The position numbers were made by a program, and so were the translations under genes. From the NCBI GenBank assembly GCA_964525015.1, contig CAZGFY010000002.1, positions 62,001-126,000 of the forward strand: 64,000 nucleotides of DNA. The letters run 5' to 3'. Source of the DNA: RGIG3102 sp964525015 (GTDB lineage Bacteria > Bacillota > Clostridia > Oscillospirales > Ruminococcaceae). Under the pieces are notes generated by a model. The model saw only the letters and a program-made list of their open reading frames with translations, made no database searches and was not told the DNA's origin. Each line of letters begins with the position of its first letter. Within the stretch, counting starts at the first letter, position 1. Positions 1 to 8,303 of the stretch are shown in pieces.

Positions 1-302
1 TCCGACACTGATTTATCAATATCTATTTGTTTTTGAAATGGCAGTTTTAAAGTACTCACTGCTAAAACTTCTTTTTCCTTTGGCTGATAATACATACTCA
101 CTTTAAAATATCCATCTATAACTAGTTTGTTATCAAGTATGTATTTTTGGTTTATTGAATGTTCAACATTAGTTTTTACAATCTTGAAAACAGGCTCGTC
201 GTAATCAGCTAGCAAAATTTCTTGCTCAACTGGCTCCTCAAAAGAATAATCAAAAAATTTTTGAGTGCTCACAAGACTGTCTAAAAATAAATTATTCGAC
301 AT
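1..302 (-). CDS. SPOCS-domain (DUF3794) protein, N-terminal part, cut by window edge
   Basis: The frame is open from an ATG at 302 to the window edge, giving 100 codons. It is preceded by AGGAAGG at a normal distance. Residues about 60-95 read VIDGYFKVSMYYQP, then a short charged turn, then LKLPFQKQIDI. This is the alternation of beta strands and a 'PF...I' strand typical of SPOCS/DUF3794 repeats, as in the spore coat morphogenesis protein SipL. SPOCS proteins in Clostridia usually carry several such repeats and often a C-terminal LysM, which would lie outside the window. A role in the spore envelope is inferred from the family. The rest of the gene is unseen, so the subfamily cannot be assigned. 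Confidence 0.6.
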   Translation of the reverse strand, partial: MSNNLFLDSLVSTQKFFDYSFEEPVEQEILLADYDEPVFKIVKTNVEHSINQKYILDNKLVIDGYFKVSMYYQPKEKEVLAVSTLKLPFQKQIDIDKSVS

Positions 303-383
303 TTTGTCACCTTCCTATCTAAAAAGCTTTTCACTTTTGTTAATAGTTATTCAAACCTTTGATTTTTTATAACAAATAATTTA

Positions 384-412
384 TTGTAAAATTATATTAA
401 AAGATATATAAT
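384..412 (+). promoter_or_regulatory. Sigma-A-type promoter for the SDR epimerase gene
   Basis: TTGTAA at 384-389, a 17-nt spacer and a perfect TATAAT at 407-412 predict a start near 419. The resulting leader of about 70 nt contains the perfect inverted repeat at 431-463. Confidence 0.5.
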
Positions 413-430
413 GTTTAATATCAATAATAT

Positions 431-463
431 TTCAGTCCTATTTTATAATAAAATAGGACTGAA
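431..463. repeat. Perfect 15-bp inverted repeat in the 5' leader of the epimerase gene
   Basis: TTCAGTCCTATTTTA is followed by a 3-nt loop and its exact complement. The repeat ends 24 nt before the ATG at 488. No T-tract follows on either strand, so it does not look like an intrinsic terminator. An operator or an mRNA-stabilising hairpin would fit better. Confidence 0.6.
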
Positions 464-487
464 GTTCAAAAAAGAAAGGGAACGAAA

Positions 488-1357
488 ATGAAAATATTAG
501 TTTTAGGTGGCACGCTATTTATGGGAAAGCATCTTGTTAATAATCTAATCTCTAAAGGATATGATATAACAATCGCAACAAGAGGAAACACTAAGGATGA
601 TTTTGGGGATAACGTTAAAAGAATTAAACTTGATAGAACAAGTAAAGAAAGTATTGAAAACGCATTAACTGGAATGAGCTTTGATATTGTTTTTGATAGT
701 CTTGCTTATTCTTCAAATGAAGTTAAATACCTTCTTGATGTAGTAAACTGTGGTAGGTATATCCAAACTTCAACTGGCTCTGTTTATGAAGGAAGAACTA
801 TAAACACAAAAGAAGATTTATTTAAAGCGGAAGAAAAAGAATTAATCTACTGTGATAGAACACAATTCCCTTATGGCGAAATTAAAAAGAATGCAGAAGC
901 TGCAATAGTTCAAGACTATTCACATATAAAAAGTGTTAGAATGAGAATTCCTTTTGTTGTTGGTGAAGACGATTACACGGATAGATTATATTTTTATGTA
1001 GATCATATAGTTAATCAAAAGCCAATTAATGTTACGAATATGACTGCTCGTATTCCATTTATTAATTCAAAAGAAGCTGGAAAATTCCTTTGCTTTTTAG
1101 GGGAAAGTGATTATACTGGGCCTATTAACGGAAATAGCAAAGGCACAAAATCAATTAAAGAGTTATCTGATTATGTTAAAGAAAAAACTGGCAAAGAAAT
1201 TATTATAAGTGCTGCTGGCGATGCCGCTCCTTATAATTATGTTACGGATTTTAGTTTAAATGTTGATAAAGCATCTGAACTTGGATTTGAATTTTCAGAT
1301 TTAGATAGCTGGTTTTTTGATTTAATTGATTATTACATTGATAGAGCAAGTAAATAA
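488..1357 (+). CDS. NAD(P)-dependent epimerase/reductase, extended SDR family
   Basis: This 289-aa protein is an extended short-chain dehydrogenase. The N-terminal nucleotide-binding strand and loop read GGTLFMGKHL (residues 7-16), a GGTxFxG variant of the usual GxxGxxG. Catalytic residues YxxxK are present at Y129 and K133, with S95/T96 of 'TSTGS' as the likely third member. The family acts on nucleotide sugars or related carbonyl substrates, and the substrate cannot be read from the sequence. The protein resembles the shorter 'isoflavone reductase/CSP41-like' group in having a compact C-terminal half. The start is supported by AGAAAGGG 8 nt upstream. The gene is monocistronic, with its own promoter and a terminator at 1484-1521. 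Confidence 0.8.
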   Translation: MKILVLGGTLFMGKHLVNNLISKGYDITIATRGNTKDDFGDNVKRIKLDRTSKESIENALTGMSFDIVFDSLAYSSNEVKYLLDVVNCGRYIQTSTGSVYEGRTINTKEDLFKAEEKELIYCDRTQFPYGEIKKNAEAAIVQDYSHIKSVRMRIPFVVGEDDYTDRLYFYVDHIVNQKPINVTNMTARIPFINSKEAGKFLCFLGESDYTGPINGNSKGTKSIKELSDYVKEKTGKEIIISAAGDAAPYNYVTDFSLNVDKASELGFEFSDLDSWFFDLIDYYIDRASK

Positions 1358-1483
1358 AAATCGCACAGATTTTCTGCTCTCATCTTTTATAAAATTATTT
1401 GTAAATTTTAGATGTCGTAATTTATAGCAACTAATATTAATAATAATATACTAATTGTTATTCAGCCTAACTTATATAAATAC

Positions 1484-1521
1484 AAAAAGTAGACACTTTT
1501 TTATCAAGTGTCTACTTTTTT
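1484..1521. terminator. Bidirectional intrinsic terminator
   Basis: AAAAAGTAGACACTT and its complement form a stem of about 14 bp with a T-run on both strands. It separates the convergent epimerase and GDPD genes. Confidence 0.85.
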
Positions 1522-1550
1522 ATATCTATTTAATAACTATACTTTAGCTT

Positions 1551-2375
1551 TTATTTTGGCTCAAAGCCTTCAAAAATAAATAAATCAAAATGTGGTTTTG
1601 CATTATCGTAATCTTCTTGAGTATATAAAGTCCAAACTGCTGCTGTGTTTTTATAAAAATTTCTGCAAATTTTTCTTGATATATTATTATATCCATTTTT
1701 ATCATACGCCACAAAGTCTGGTTTTGCTTTAAAATTCATTAATAGATACTCTAAAGCTGTAAATTTAAAATCGCCTTTACCATATTCTCCATAATTGCAA
1801 GATAATTGCCCTCTTACTACCTCTGGGCGATTTTCTTTATACCATATAACTGCTGCTGGATTAAAAGATTCCATACAATATAATCCGTTATAGCTAGATA
1901 GAATTTCATCAGCTTTTTGGCATAAAATCGGAACTAAATTTGCATCTTGGACTTTAAATTCAACTATAAGTGGCGTTTTTCCATTAACTTCTTTTAAAAC
2001 ATCTTCTAAAAGTGGAATAGTTTGATTACTTTCTAATAATTTAAACTCTTTTATTTCATCATATGTAAAATCTATAACTTTCCCTTCTTGGTTGCAAACT
2101 CTTTTTAGTGTGAAATCGTGAAAAACTACAACCTTATTATCCTTAGTTAGCTGGATATCAAGCTCCATTCCATACCCTTTTTCCACTGCATTTGTAAAAG
2201 ATAACAGTGAATTTTCAGGTGCATCACTTTTATTATCGTGAAAACCTCTATGTGCGTATAAAAAATCATTAAATTTATCTGTATCACCTTTTTTAGTTGT
2301 GTTTGGCATAATTAATAACATATACACAATAAATACTGTTAATAAAATTGAAATTAAAGAATAAAGAATAATCAT
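1551..2375 (-). CDS. Glycerophosphodiester phosphodiesterase, membrane-anchored
   Basis: This 274-aa protein hydrolyses glycerophosphodiesters to glycerol-3-phosphate and an alcohol. A single N-terminal membrane segment (about residues 2-23) anchors it, with the catalytic domain probably outside. The family's signature residues are visible: H42-R43 in 'AHRG', E54-N55 in 'PENS', E71 and D73 in 'MELDIQLTKD', and the second catalytic histidine H86 in 'VFHD'. The gene starts 3 bp after the stop of the MFS transporter gene, so the two form one operon and may share a substrate route, for example uptake or recycling of lipid- or teichoic-acid-derived glycerophosphodiesters. That link is inferred from position only. 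Confidence 0.88.
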   Translation of the reverse strand: MIILYSLISILLTVFIVYMLLIMPNTTKKGDTDKFNDFLYAHRGFHDNKSDAPENSLLSFTNAVEKGYGMELDIQLTKDNKVVVFHDFTLKRVCNQEGKVIDFTYDEIKEFKLLESNQTIPLLEDVLKEVNGKTPLIVEFKVQDANLVPILCQKADEILSSYNGLYCMESFNPAAVIWYKENRPEVVRGQLSCNYGEYGKGDFKFTALEYLLMNFKAKPDFVAYDKNGYNNISRKICRNFYKNTAAVWTLYTQEDYDNAKPHFDLFIFEGFEPK

Positions 2376-2377
2376 TA

Positions 2378-3655
2378 TTAGTCCTCCACGTCGAAATGTT
2401 CAAGGCTTGATTTTTTAGTTTCTGGTTTTGAGTCACCATGCTTTACCCTGCTCATTGTAAACATTGCAAGCATTGTGAAAAAAGCACAGTATGGAAATAA
2501 TATACTATAAGATATTTCTTGAAGTAAATATCCTGATAATATCGGAGTTATAATTTGAGCCGACATTGAGAATGTGTAGTAATACCCTGTGTATTTACCA
2601 ACATCGCTGCCCTTACTCATCTCAACCACCATTGGCAATGAGTTAACATTTACAGCTGCAAGACCTATTCCGATTAATGCAAATCCAACGTTTATTAAAG
2701 GATTGTATTCTGTGAAAAATCCTGCTAAAACAAAGCTTCCTAGCATTAAAACAAGCCCTGCCATAATTGTTTTCTTTCTACCGATTTTACTCGCTATTAT
2801 ACCAATTGGGATATAGCTTAAAATCGAGGCAATAGTTGTTATTAATAAAGTTTGTGCATAACTTCCCCCATCAAGCCCCCAAACATTAACTGCATACCTT
2901 GAATAAGCTGTTTGTACTGCATTATTTGCCATAAACCATAAAGAAATTGAAATTAAAATAAAAAACAAGCTACGGCTAACTTCTTTTGGAAGTTTTTCAT
3001 CGCCAGTTGCTGTGTTAATAATATCTTCTTCATCTGTGTATTCTAGCTGAACTTCTTTTAATAATTTATTTTCAGGCGTTGTTATTAAAAGAAGAATAAC
3101 TGCTAATATCATAACAGCTGAAACTGCCATAAATAACACTTGATAGCTTGGCTTATCTCCATCTGGAACTAAAAAGCTAATAAACACTAAAGCTAGCATA
3201 CCGCCAACGGCACCCATTAAATTGATAACAGCATTACCTTTACTTCTTAAAGGTTTTGGAGTTAAATCTGGCATTAGTGCAACTGCTGGTGAGCGATATA
3301 ATGCCATAGAAATCAAAGTGAAAGCTAGTGCAACTATAAATAAAGTTAAATTATTATTATTAGTTGCAAATGGTAATATTGTCATAAAAATAACTGCTAA
3401 AATTGTTCCAACTATTATAAAAGGAGTTCTTTTTCCAAGCTTTGTGTTAACTTTATCAGATAAAGCCCCCATTAATGGCAACAAAAATAATGCTAAAACA
3501 TTATCTGCTGACATAATTATACCTGTTGTAAATTCATCTAAACCAAAGTTTTGGCTTAGCATTAAAGGGACAACATTGTCATACATTTGCCAAAATGCTG
3601 AGATTGATAAAAATGCAAGTCCTATAAAAAATGTTCGTTTTGAATTAAGTTTCAT
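2378..3655 (-). CDS. MFS transporter
   Basis: The 425-aa polytopic protein has about 12 hydrophobic segments. The cytoplasmic loop after helix 2 reads 'GALSDKVNTKLGKRTPFI', the MFS GxxxD-(R/K)-x-G-(R/K) motif. 'IASKIGRKK' repeats it in the second half. The spacing, together with the LGKRTPFI loop, resembles the sugar-transporting GPH/SLC45-like branch. The substrate is not assignable. The protein is probably co-transcribed with the downstream phosphodiesterase, with 3 bp between them. A promoter and an operator-like palindrome lie just upstream. Confidence 0.82.
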   Translation of the reverse strand: MKLNSKRTFFIGLAFLSISAFWQMYDNVVPLMLSQNFGLDEFTTGIIMSADNVLALFLLPLMGALSDKVNTKLGKRTPFIIVGTILAVIFMTILPFATNNNNLTLFIVALAFTLISMALYRSPAVALMPDLTPKPLRSKGNAVINLMGAVGGMLALVFISFLVPDGDKPSYQVLFMAVSAVMILAVILLLITTPENKLLKEVQLEYTDEEDIINTATGDEKLPKEVSRSLFFILISISLWFMANNAVQTAYSRYAVNVWGLDGGSYAQTLLITTIASILSYIPIGIIASKIGRKKTIMAGLVLMLGSFVLAGFFTEYNPLINVGFALIGIGLAAVNVNSLPMVVEMSKGSDVGKYTGYYYTFSMSAQIITPILSGYLLQEISYSILFPYCAFFTMLAMFTMSRVKHGDSKPETKKSSLEHFDVED

Positions 3656-3672
3656 TAAAAATTCCCTTTCAA

Positions 3673-3722
3673 GTGTTAATTTAACACCTACATAGTTTAA
3701 CTTTTTTTGATTTATTTTTCAA
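3673..3722 (-). promoter_or_regulatory. Promoter and operator-like palindrome for the MFS-GDPD operon
   Basis: On the minus strand, TTGAAA (3717-3722), a 17-nt spacer and TAAACT (3694-3699) form a weak sigma-A promoter. A 15-bp palindrome GTGTTAATTTAACAC (3673-3687) lies at about the transcription start and just before the ribosome binding site, a position suited to a repressor operator. Confidence 0.45.
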
Positions 3723-3769
3723 GTAAAATTTAAAAATTTACTATATATTTTACTCAATGTTTACAATAC

Positions 3770-3802
3770 TAAAATAAGCAGTTTTAAAAACTGCTTATTT
3801 TA
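3770..3802 (-). terminator. Terminator after cysS
   Basis: TAAAATAAGCAGTTTT and its perfect complement flank a single base, giving a 16-bp stem with a T-rich end. It lies 8 bp beyond the cysS stop and is also symmetrical for the other strand. Confidence 0.75.
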
Positions 3803-3809
3803 AATCAAT

Positions 3810-5201
3810 CTACTTATGAAGAATTTGAGCACCATTTCTTGTATCTTTAACAACAAATCCTAATCTATCAAGTTCATCTCTGATTTCATCGGCTCTTGCC
3901 CAGTTTTTTTCTGCTCTTACAACTGCTCTTTCTTCTACTAAATCTAAAACCTCTTGTGGAATTTCATCTTTTTTTCTATTATATAAAATCCCTAAAACTC
4001 CTGCTAATTCATCAAATATTTTCGCTGAATATTCCAGGCTTTCTTTAGTTTCATCTTTTCCTTTTGTGTTTATAGCCGTAACGAGTTCAAATATTTTTGA
4101 TAATGCATCAGCTGTATTTAAATCATCATCCATAACTTTAATAAACTCTTCTTTAAATTTATCGCTGATTTTTATTAATTCATCATTTGAGCCATTTGCA
4201 TTTTCAATTAAGAAATCTAGAGTTTCTCTAGCTGTATACATTCTTTCAAGCCCAGCTTTACACTGATCCACAATTTCTCTTGTAAAATTTAATGGTGAGC
4301 GATAATGCGCCGTTAGCTGGAAATATCTAATTGCTTCATAGCCATATTCATTTGCAATATCTCTAACAGTGAAAAAATTATTTAAACTTTTTGACATTTT
4401 TTGATTATCAACATTGATATACGCATTATGCATCCAATATCTTGCAAACTCTTTATCTGTAGCGCATTCAGTTTGTGCAATTTCATTTTCGTGGTGTGGG
4501 AAGATTAAATCCTGTCCACCACCGTGTAAATCAATAACATCTCCTAGGTGTTTTTTGCTCATTGCACTACATTCAATATGCCAGCCAGGGCGTCCACTAG
4601 AAAACGGAGAATTCCAGCTAGGCTCATTTTCTTTTGACGCCTTCCATAAAACAAAATCTACTGGGCTCTCTTTTATATCACTCGCTTCAATTCTAGCACC
4701 AACTTCTAAATCTTCAAGTGGCTGACGGCTAAGTTTTCCATAATCTTTAAAGCTGTGAACTCTAAAATAAACATCGCCATTTTCAGCTTTATATGCGTGA
4801 CCTTTTTTAATAAGGGTGTCGATTATATCAATAATTTCCGGAATATGGTCTGAAACTCTTGGGGCTTCATTTGCTTTTTTAACATTTAAGCCTTCTAAAT
4901 CTGTGTAGTATTCATTTTCAAATCTTCTTGCAACTTCTTCAAAGCTTACCTTTTCTTCGATTGCTTTTTTAATTATTTTATCATCAATATCTGTAATATT
5001 TGAAACATAGTGCACCTTATTTCCCCTATATTCTAAATATTTTCTTAATGTATCGAATATAATAGCAGGGCGCGCATTTCCTATATGGATGTAATTATAA
5101 ACTGTTGGTCCACAAACATATATTTTATATTCTTTTTCTTTTAATGGGATAAATTCTTCTTTTTTTCTTGTTAGAGTATTAAAAATTTTCATATAACTCA
5201 T
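3810..5201 (-). CDS. cysS: Cysteinyl-tRNA synthetase
   Basis: The 463-aa protein charges tRNA-Cys. The class I signature HIGN is at residues 39-42, preceded by zinc ligand C30 in 'CGPTVYNYIHIGNARP'. The second signature reads KMSKS near residue 270. 'WHIECSAM' and 'GGQDLIFPHHENE' carry the remaining zinc-binding residues. The length fits the family (about 460-470). The start is supported by AGAAAGG about 10 nt upstream. Expression is controlled by the T-box leader immediately upstream, which has a Cys (TGC) specifier. Confidence 0.97.
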   Translation of the reverse strand: MSYMKIFNTLTRKKEEFIPLKEKEYKIYVCGPTVYNYIHIGNARPAIIFDTLRKYLEYRGNKVHYVSNITDIDDKIIKKAIEEKVSFEEVARRFENEYYTDLEGLNVKKANEAPRVSDHIPEIIDIIDTLIKKGHAYKAENGDVYFRVHSFKDYGKLSRQPLEDLEVGARIEASDIKESPVDFVLWKASKENEPSWNSPFSSGRPGWHIECSAMSKKHLGDVIDLHGGGQDLIFPHHENEIAQTECATDKEFARYWMHNAYINVDNQKMSKSLNNFFTVRDIANEYGYEAIRYFQLTAHYRSPLNFTREIVDQCKAGLERMYTARETLDFLIENANGSNDELIKISDKFKEEFIKVMDDDLNTADALSKIFELVTAINTKGKDETKESLEYSAKIFDELAGVLGILYNRKKDEIPQEVLDLVEERAVVRAEKNWARADEIRDELDRLGFVVKDTRNGAQILHK

Positions 5202-5227
5202 AATTTTTCTGCCTTTCTTTTTTGTAA

Positions 5228-5465
5228 ATAAAAAATCGCCTACGACTAATAAAATAGCCGAAGGCGATATAATCGCGGTTCCACTTCGATTTCTAACTTT
5301 AAAATCTGTTAACGGAGATTATCCGAATAAGACTACTAATATTTCGCCCTACCTGCTTTTAAGCGCATTCATTAATTTATTATGCTTAAACTGCTCACAG
5401 CCAAAGGCAGTTATTCTCTTAAAGCTTTTAGATTAATTACTCTTCTTAATACAAACGCATTTATT
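5228..5465 (-). promoter_or_regulatory. T-box riboswitch, cysteine-specific, upstream of cysS
   Basis: Read on the minus strand, the leader has a Stem I-like region. A candidate specifier codon TGC (Cys) lies at 5365-5367 in the context 'GAATGCGC'. The conserved T-box bulge AAGTGGAACCGCG is at 5274-5286. The terminator stem ATCGCCTNCGNCT / AGNCGNAGGCGAT is at about 5231-5268, followed by TTTTTTATTT. Uncharged tRNA-Cys would pair with both the specifier and the T-box bulge and favour antitermination. Confidence 0.92.
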
Positions 5466-5471
5466 TTTTAT

Positions 5472-5501
5472 ATTATAGCATTTTGATATATTATAAATCA
5501 A
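5472..5501 (-). promoter_or_regulatory. Promoter of the T-box/cysS transcript
   Basis: On the minus strand, TTGATT (5496-5501), an 18-nt spacer and a perfect TATAAT (5472-5477) are followed by a predicted start near 5465. This lies just downstream of the pgsA stop. Confidence 0.6.
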
Positions 5502-5504
5502 GAT

Positions 5505-6104
5505 TTATTTATTATCTTTTAGTATGTCTGTGTATGGAATCACATATTGCACTCCGCTAACAGCAGTTGCAATTGCCATAACCCACATTAACACATCTAT
5601 AATTAATTTTAGAGTATCTATATTTGCTATCACAAAGCCATTTTGCATTTCTAAGGCTGAAATAACTAAAAGTGCTAGAATAATTACAAACATTTGAAGC
5701 ACTGTTTTTGCTTTTCCTGCAAAAGATGCTGCTATAACAACCCCACCTGATTTTGAAGATGCAGCAACCATTCTTATACCACTAACTATAAATTCCCTTG
5801 TTAGCACTATTAAAAGAACTATTGGCGATAGGTAATTTAATGTTAATAGATAAACTAATGCAACAGTAGTTAGCACCTTATCGGCTAAAGGATCCATAAA
5901 TTTACCAAAATCCGTTACGATATTATCTCTTCTAGCTATATACCCATCTAAAAAATCTGTAAAAGAAGCAACTGCAAATATAATTAATGCAAACAGCACA
6001 TTATACCCTATCTTATCACTACTTGGATTATAAAGCTCCATAAATATAATGAAAACAGGCATTAAAAGAACTCTAAACGTGGTTAATTTATTTGGTAAAT
6101 TCAT
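5505..6104 (-). CDS. pgsA: CDP-diacylglycerol--glycerol-3-phosphate 3-phosphatidyltransferase
   Basis: This 199-aa integral membrane enzyme makes phosphatidylglycerophosphate, the committed step to phosphatidylglycerol. The CDP-alcohol phosphotransferase motif D-x2-D-G-x2-A-R-x8-G-x3-D-x3-D is complete: D50, D53, G54, A57, R58, G67, D71, D75. Further hydrophobic segments follow, as expected for a multi-helix membrane protein. It lies 32 bp downstream of rimO on the same strand. The rimO-pgsA pairing is common in Firmicutes and the two are probably co-transcribed. Confidence 0.95.
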   Translation of the reverse strand: MNLPNKLTTFRVLLMPVFIIFMELYNPSSDKIGYNVLFALIIFAVASFTDFLDGYIARRDNIVTDFGKFMDPLADKVLTTVALVYLLTLNYLSPIVLLIVLTREFIVSGIRMVAASSKSGGVVIAASFAGKAKTVLQMFVIILALLVISALEMQNGFVIANIDTLKLIIDVLMWVMAIATAVSGVQYVIPYTDILKDNK

Positions 6105-6136
6105 AAATTAATTATTCCTTTCTTTTTTAAACTAGT

Positions 6137-7456
6137 CTATACTAATTCAGCGTATAAATCGTATATATCACTTTTTAAAACCTTTGCAAGTTTAATATCT
6201 CCAATTTGGATATCACTATCTTTAGATAAATAAACTTCAGCATCAATTTCAGGCGCATCATAAACGCTTCTGCAAATAAACAATTCATTTTCTTCATCGT
6301 ATTCATCACAGATAATTTCAATTGTTTTTCCTATCATTGCCTCTTGATTTTTTGCCATTATCTCTGTTTGCAGTTTCATTATTCTATCAGCTCTCTCTTT
6401 GCGAATTTCAACTGGAACTTTTGGCTCCATAAATTCTGCTACTGTGCCCTCTTCTTCTGAAAAAGCAAAACAACCTAGTCTATCAATTTTATACTCTTTA
6501 ACAAATTCATATAATTCATTAAATTCTTCTTCTGTTTCGCCTATATATCCTGTGATTAAGCTTGTTCTAATAACGATATTTGGAACATTATCTCTCAGCC
6601 TTTTAATTGCATCTTTAACAATTGCCGTACTGCCTTTTCTGTTCATATCTTTTAAAACTCTATCATTTATATGCTGAACTGGCATATCAATATAAGGAAT
6701 AACCTTTTCATTATTTGCCATAACTTCTATAACTTCATCATCTAATCTTTCAGGATATGTATACATTAATCTAATCCATTTGATGCCTTCAATTTTAGAA
6801 ATTTCCTGCATTAACTCAGCTAGTCTTCTTTTATTATATAAATCTTCGCCATAAGCTGTTATATCTTGGGCAACTAAGATAATCTCTTTAACCCCTTCCT
6901 GAGCAAGCCATTTTGCCTCTTCTATACAATTTTCAAATTCTCTTGAGCGATGTGGCCCACGAATTAAAGGAATTGCACAGTAATGACAGCAGTTTGAGCA
7001 GCCTTCTGCTATTTTTAGATACGCATAATGTTTTGGAGTTGAGATAATTCTTTTTGCATTAATATCTAAATCAGCTTTTGGGCCATAGCAAGAAAATTTA
7101 TTTTCTGTTTCTAATCTTGAAAGGATTTTAGCAATATTTTTATTTTCACCAATACCAATAACAGCATTAACTTCTGGCATTTCTTTTAAAATATCATCCT
7201 TATATCTTTCTGCAAAACAGCCTAAAACCACTATTTTCAATTTTGGATTTTCAAGGCGAGCTGAAACTGCATTAAAAATATTTTCAATAGCTTCTTCTTT
7301 TGCAGAAGTAATAAATCCACAAGTGTTTATTAAACAAACATCCGCTTCGTAAATATCCGGCGTTGTTGTGTGGCCGGCTTTTAGTATTGCGTGAACCAGA
7401 ATATCACTGTCCACTTGATTTTTAGGACATCCAAGCCCTACAAATATAACTTTCAT
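6137..7456 (-). CDS. rimO: Ribosomal protein S12 methylthiotransferase RimO
   Basis: The 439-aa radical SAM enzyme adds a methylthio group to Asp of ribosomal protein S12. The N-terminal MTTase domain has the auxiliary cluster cysteines C10 ('GLGCPKNQVDSD', typical of RimO rather than MiaB), C46 ('INTCGF') and C80 ('LGCFAERY'). The radical SAM cluster motif C153-x3-C157-x2-C160 follows, and a TRAM-like C-terminal region (about 375-439) ends the protein. The length matches the family. It is transcribed towards pgsA. The 205 bp upstream, to recX, contains the structured repeat described separately. Confidence 0.96.
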   Translation of the reverse strand: MKVIFVGLGCPKNQVDSDILVHAILKAGHTTTPDIYEADVCLINTCGFITSAKEEAIENIFNAVSARLENPKLKIVVLGCFAERYKDDILKEMPEVNAVIGIGENKNIAKILSRLETENKFSCYGPKADLDINAKRIISTPKHYAYLKIAEGCSNCCHYCAIPLIRGPHRSREFENCIEEAKWLAQEGVKEIILVAQDITAYGEDLYNKRRLAELMQEISKIEGIKWIRLMYTYPERLDDEVIEVMANNEKVIPYIDMPVQHINDRVLKDMNRKGSTAIVKDAIKRLRDNVPNIVIRTSLITGYIGETEEEFNELYEFVKEYKIDRLGCFAFSEEEGTVAEFMEPKVPVEIRKERADRIMKLQTEIMAKNQEAMIGKTIEIICDEYDEENELFICRSVYDAPEIDAEVYLSKDSDIQIGDIKLAKVLKSDIYDLYAELV

Positions 7457-7567
7457 TTTTGTTTTTCCTTTATTCTTTTATAAGCTTATTAAAGTATATA
7501 TTAAAATAGTGATAGAAATATATTATAATTTGTTAATATATTTTAAATTTATATAATAAACATATTG

Positions 7568-7665
7568 CGACGTTTTATGTAATCGCTTTAGCGATTTGCC
7601 TGCGATACTTCTTGCAGGCAAATAAAACTCGAATAAATAATCCTAGCGTAGCGTAGATTATTTAT
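7568..7665. repeat. Palindromic element with three-way-junction fold overlapping the recX stop
   Basis: An outer stem CGA(C)GTTTTAT (7568-7578) pairs with ATAAAACTCG (7622-7631), with one bulged base. Inside it are two directly adjacent hairpins: AATCGC-TTTA-GCGATT (7581-7596) and TGCCTGC-10 nt-GCAGGCA (7597-7620). A further stem ATAAATAATC / GATTATTTAT (7633-7642 with 7656-7665) follows, with loop CTAGCGTAGCGTA, and it contains the recX stop codon. No strong T-run follows, so it is not a simple terminator. It resembles a mobile palindromic or structured-RNA repeat. The rest of the rimO-recX gap holds only AT-rich DNA, presumably with the rimO promoter. Confidence 0.6.
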
Positions 7666-8303
7666 ACACTCTCAATATAAAAATCATCTTTAAAATCTTC
7701 TTCAATCTCTTTTATGGCTGATTTTATATCGGATATACTAAATCCTTTTCTTAAAAGGCTAGCGATAACCTTTTGTTTATCATACATTTTATTTTTATAT
7801 TTTTTTAATAGTTGCACCTTTATATTATCTTTTTGGTTATCTTCGCTAAATTGTAATAATACACCATCGATTATATCTTTGTCAATTCCTAGCTGTCTTA
7901 ATTTTTGCTTTGTTTGTGTTTTTGAAGATTTTTTCATTTCTAGCATATGCCTTGCCATCATATTTGCAAATGCTTCATCGTCTATATAGCCTAAGTCTTC
8001 CATTTTTTCAACAGCTTTCTCTGCTGTGTTTTCATCAAAGTATTTTAATAGCTTTGTTACAAGTTCTTTTCTAGAATGGCTTCTCCTTGATAAATAATCA
8101 AAACATTTATTAACAGCCTTACTTGTTTGGGCAGTTTTTGAAATACAATCAAGCTCTTCTTTATTAAAAGAAGAGCCGATTTTTATTTTATGATTAATTA
8201 ATGCCATATCATCTACTGAGAATAAAAATTCTCCATTAATAAATAATGCATTAAATCCTTTTTTAGTTTTGCTTATATCTGTTATCTTATAATTATTCAA
8301 CAT
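7662..8303 (-). CDS. recX: Regulatory protein RecX
   Basis: This 213-aa protein modulates RecA filament activity. It is built of repeated three-helix units, with diagnostic stretches 'LSRRSHSRKELVTKL' (about 72-86), 'IDDEAFANMMARHMLEMKKSSKTQTKQKLRQLGI' and a third C-terminal unit around 'KVIASLLRKGFSISDIKSAI'. An N-terminal extension (about 1-60) resembles that of Bacillus RecX. The start overlaps the recA end by 11 bp with no clear ribosome binding site, which suggests translational coupling. The stop lies inside the palindromic repeat at 7568-7665. Confidence 0.93.
   Translation of the reverse strand: MLNNYKITDISKTKKGFNALFINGEFLFSVDDMALINHKIKIGSSFNKEELDCISKTAQTSKAVNKCFDYLSRRSHSRKELVTKLLKYFDENTAEKAVEKMEDLGYIDDEAFANMMARHMLEMKKSSKTQTKQKLRQLGIDKDIIDGVLLQFSEDNQKDNIKVQLLKKYKNKMYDKQKVIASLLRKGFSISDIKSAIKEIEEDFKDDFYIESV

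Noticed and set aside
431..463. Inverted repeat as a terminator
   Set aside because: No T-tract follows on either strand and it lies inside a leader after a good promoter.
3222..3695. 157-codon plus-strand open frame over the MFS gene
   Set aside because: It is antisense to a well-supported membrane protein gene, with biased composition typical of a shadow frame.
5228..5465. Plain terminator or attenuator before cysS without tRNA sensing
   Set aside because: The TGGAACCGCG T-box and a TGC specifier candidate make a T-box riboswitch the much better explanation.
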